Positions 6,853 to 8,490 of a DNA stretch of 8,490 bases are shown here, in pieces (positions within the stretch are counted from its first letter, which is position 1; every line of letters begins with the position of its first letter). A program made the position numbers and the translations under genes. Below the pieces are notes generated by a model that ran no database searches, was not told where the DNA came from, and was given only the letters and a program-made list of their open reading frames with translations. The stretch comes from JAYSSF01 sp043772005. Lineage in GTDB: Bacteria > Patescibacteriota > Gracilibacteria > Absconditabacterales > Absconditicoccaceae. The stretch covers positions 1 through 8,490 of the forward strand of contig JAYVGP010000014.1 in NCBI GenBank assembly GCA_043772005.1, read 5' to 3'.

Positions 6853-7217
6853 TCACACTGACTGAGATGTGAGGTAGACTGATAAACTCAGCTAGCAGTA
6901 ATAGAACTGCCCTATCCCTCCTGAAAGGATAGAACAGCCATAGAACAGGAGTACCGCCGTATAATGATGTGATATGAGAAATACGGTTAGATGATCTACA
7001 AACAAGGATAAACTATTGCTATATAGAATGTAATGCAACCTTGATGATTATCGGTAGATAGTGAAAGTCACTATCGGGGTCTCACTAGATATCCTAGCGA
7101 AAGTTAGGCTCAGTTTCAGAGGCTATAACAGTAGCTTCTGATGATTGATCTTAGTATAACGGGGGTAGGGGGAATTTATCTTAAACTCGTTTCTATTACT
7201 GGAAACTGAGCCTAACC
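6853..7217 (+). ncRNA. Second structured noncoding region or long leader before rightward operon
   Basis: Lies after the terminator and ends 10 nt before the first rightward ATG. Elements in order: TCACA/TGTGA (6853-6857, 6868-6872); a pseudoknot-type pair of stems (6912-6951); CCGTAT/ATACGG with an extra G-U (6956-6962, 6981-6987); GATAGTGA/TCACTATC (7057-7064, 7068-7075); CCTAGC-GAAA-GTTAGG with a GNRA tetraloop (7093-7108); AGAGGCTA/TAGCTTCT with one G-U (7118-7125, 7132-7139); and a 15-bp helix joining 7103-7117 to 7202-7216. The G-U pairs argue for plus-strand RNA. It could be an independent RNA or a regulatory 5' leader. No clear promoter was found for it, although TATAAT occurs at 6960-6965 without a good -35. 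Confidence 0.5.
6901..6948 (+). repeat. Short direct repeats ATAGAAC(A/T)G
   Basis: ATAGAACAG occurs at 6929-6937 and again at 6940-6948 (11-nt period), with a third variant, ATAGAACTG, at 6901-6909. They overlap the pseudoknot arms at 6912-6951, so they may reflect RNA structure duplication rather than protein sites. Confidence 0.45.
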
Positions 7218-7227
7218 AAAACGTTCT

Positions 7228-7458
7228 ATGAGTAAGCCTGCAAAGATATATTTACTAAATAGAGATAGAGCACTTGAGATTATGTGGTACATGGATTCCG
7301 TGTACGATCAGCACAAGCATATAAATTTCTGAATGGTAAAAGACAAAGTAGAATATTCAGAATGGCTTATAACTCAAATGTACTTCTTGAATGGATATAC
7401 AGCAGATGCAGTGATAGAAAAACTAAATACAAACTATCCATTATGAGACCTCAAATAG
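7228..7458 (+). CDS. Hypothetical protein, 76 aa, first gene of rightward operon
   Basis: Not recognised. Starts at ATG 7228 and ends with TAG 7456-7458. Two TGA codons are read as Gly (HINFGMVKD and YPLGDLK). Without recoding it would end at residue 34. The protein looks globular and helical, with aromatic-rich helices (RALEIMWYMDSVYDQHKH, YSEWLITQMYFLNG) and a small C-terminal ADAVIEKLNTNYP helix. No membrane segment. It lies 30 bp before the methyltransferase. The competing reading frame over the same bases (7284-7487) gives a 67-aa product with no plausible domain and is considered a shadow. No Shine-Dalgarno sequence precedes the ATG. The 15-bp RNA helix ends at 7216, so translation may depend on leader folding. 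Confidence 0.7.
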
Positions 7459-7488
7459 AATTTTACCATAACTTCATAGCCAATTAAA

Positions 7489-8160
7489 ATGATAAATACA
7501 CTAATAAATGGAGACTGTCTTGAGATAATGAGACAAATACCTGATAAAAGTATAGATTTAGTTCTTACAGATCCTCCCTACTGAATGTCATTCGTTTCTG
7601 AAAGAAGAAACGAATGGTCAAAACACAAGGCTATAGAAAATGATGATTCTCTGGAATGGATTGATGAATTCTTAATAGAAATAAAAAGAGTTTCAAAAGA
7701 CAATGCTCACCAGTACATATACTGCAGTATGCACCACATAGATACATTTGTGAGTAAAATAAAACAGCACCTGAATTACAAAAATATTCTTGTATGGGAA
7801 AAAAACAATACTTGAATGTGAGACTTGGAATGAGACTATGCACCGAAATATGAATTCTATATATTTTGTAATGGAAATTGATATAGAAAATTAAATTGAT
7901 GAAGAGATCCAAATATTATGAAGTTTTCTAAAACCTGAAATAATTTACATCCAACTCAAAAACCTGTTGATATGTTTTCCTACTTAATAGATAAATCTAC
8001 TCAACAAGAAGAAGTTGTACTTGATTGTTTTGCTTGATCTGGAACGACTGGTGTAGCTTGTATAGAAATGAAACGAAATTATGTTTTAATTGAAAAAGAT
8101 CAAGATTATTGCAAGATAATTGAAAGACGACTCAAAAATACTAATCCTCCGTTATTTTAA
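7489..8160 (+). CDS. DNA methyltransferase, beta class, N4/N6 type
   Basis: Transfers a methyl group from S-adenosylmethionine to an exocyclic amine of adenine or cytosine in DNA. 223 aa, ATG 7489 to TAA 8160. The catalytic motif IV DPPYG (28-32) is near the N-terminus, HPTQKP (154-159) follows, and the AdoMet-binding motif I FAGSGTTG (181-188) is C-terminal, an order typical of beta-class enzymes (N6_N4_Mtase family). Between them lies NNTGMGDLEGDYAPKYEF, conserved in phage relatives. Nine of 13 glycines are TGA, including those in DPPYG and FAGSG. The DPPY form fits N6-adenine or N4-cytosine methylation; the target cannot be read from sequence. No restriction enzyme is adjacent, so it is probably an orphan enzyme protecting or marking phage DNA. 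It ends one base before the next ATG. Confidence 0.93.
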
Positions 8161-8161
8161 T

Positions 8162-8473
8162 ATGCTAATACCTCGCATCACTAAAGCTGACAACTCTATA
8201 GTCAAACAAATGTATTCAGAGTGATATGTCTTGCGTGCTGTGACTCCTGAGTTCTTCTACTGGGATCGCAATGAACAATTTGTAGTTGACGAGGAGTATG
8301 TAGCCAAGACGGCTATGTATGAAAAGATGGCAATACTCAAACAAGATCCAGTGAAATGGAAACAACTCGAAGAAGAAGCATTCCTCCTCCTGACTCCTAC
8401 ACAACAACGATCAGAGTCTATGAGAGTCCATAGAGATACGAAAATTAGAGAATTACTTGCAAATATCAAATAA
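8162..8473 (+). CDS. Hypothetical protein, 103 aa, downstream of methyltransferase
   Basis: Not recognised. ATG 8162 follows the methyltransferase stop by one base, implying translational coupling; TAA at 8471-8473. One TGA is read as Gly (MYSEGYVLRAV); without it the gene would appear to start at an internal position near 8231. The N-terminal half has a compact mixed pattern (EGYVLRAVTPEFFYWDRNEQFVVDEEYV). The C-terminal half is charged and helical (AMYEKMAILKQDPVKWKQLEEEAFLLL, then RDTKIRELLANIK). No membrane segment or catalytic motif is visible. It may work with the methyltransferase only by position. The last 17 bases of the window hold nothing identifiable. Confidence 0.75.
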
Positions 8474-8490
8474 ATAACAGTCAAATTCTA

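Noticed and set aside
6901..6948. CRISPR-like array
   Set aside because: Repeats are only 9 nt, irregularly spaced and overlap RNA stems.
6209..7217. Definite assignment to GOLLD, ROOL, tmRNA or a group I intron
   Set aside because: I could not match any diagnostic sequence element. Only scale, setting and structural density agree, so the class is left open.
6096..7227. A tRNA-Gly(UCA) or any tRNA in the noncoding region
   Set aside because: I looked for TTCAA-type anticodon loops with flanking stems and for T-loop sequence on both strands. CTTCAAA at 6825-6831 lies in the terminator loop without an anticodon stem. No cloverleaf was seen.
7284..7487. 67-aa ORF on the plus strand
   Set aside because: It overlaps the 76-aa gene in another frame, has no plausible domain, and is open only because TGA is treated as a stop in the true frame.
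1..8490. TGA read as tryptophan (code 4)
   Set aside because: Trp at DPPY-x, FA-x-SGTT or the GVGGALTG positions would destroy invariant glycines, and TGG already serves as Trp.

Overview
This looks like part of a tailed-phage (Caudoviricetes) genome, or a prophage, from a host that reads UGA as glycine (genetic code 25). That code points to Gracilibacteria / Absconditabacteria (BD1-5/SR1) of the Patescibacteria/CPR radiation. Under the standard code most genes here look broken. If TGA is read as Gly they become uninterrupted, and the restored residues are invariant glycines: DPPYG and FAGSGTTG in the methyltransferase, and GVGGALTGKG and FPNGKHDD in the terminase. I count 43 in-frame TGA codons in nine of the eleven genes. 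TGG still reads as Trp, and CGA still reads as Arg at the terminase Walker A motif. The sequence is AT-rich. Gene starts lack an obvious Shine-Dalgarno sequence.

Leftward block (minus strand, 6095 down to 1). In transcription order it holds a 97-aa unknown, a 114-aa unknown, a small-terminase-like HTH protein, the large terminase, the portal, a 76-aa unknown, a probable scaffold and the N-terminal part of the major capsid protein, which runs off the window. This is the usual DNA-packaging and head-assembly module. Two near-identical promoters, one before the portal and one before the scaffold, have TTGATA, a 16-bp palindromic spacer and TATA(C/G)T. They suggest coordinated late control.

Central block (6096-7227). 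About 1.1 kb has no credible gene on either strand but is dense in inverted repeats. It contains a strong rightward Rho-independent terminator (6808-6843). The loop of that hairpin is perfectly complementary over 10 bases to the loop of the preceding long hairpin. It also contains pseudoknot-type interleaved pairings and a 15-bp long-range helix ending just before the first rightward gene. G-U pairs that occur only on the plus strand suggest rightward transcription. The best reading is one or more large structured phage RNAs, reminiscent in style, but not by proven homology, of ornate phage RNAs such as GOLLD and ROOL.

Rightward block (7228-8473). It holds a 76-aa unknown, a beta-class DNA methyltransferase without a visible restriction partner, and a 103-aa unknown, all closely spaced as an operon. 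The methyltransferase probably modifies phage DNA. No tRNA, integrase, CRISPR array or insertion sequence was found.
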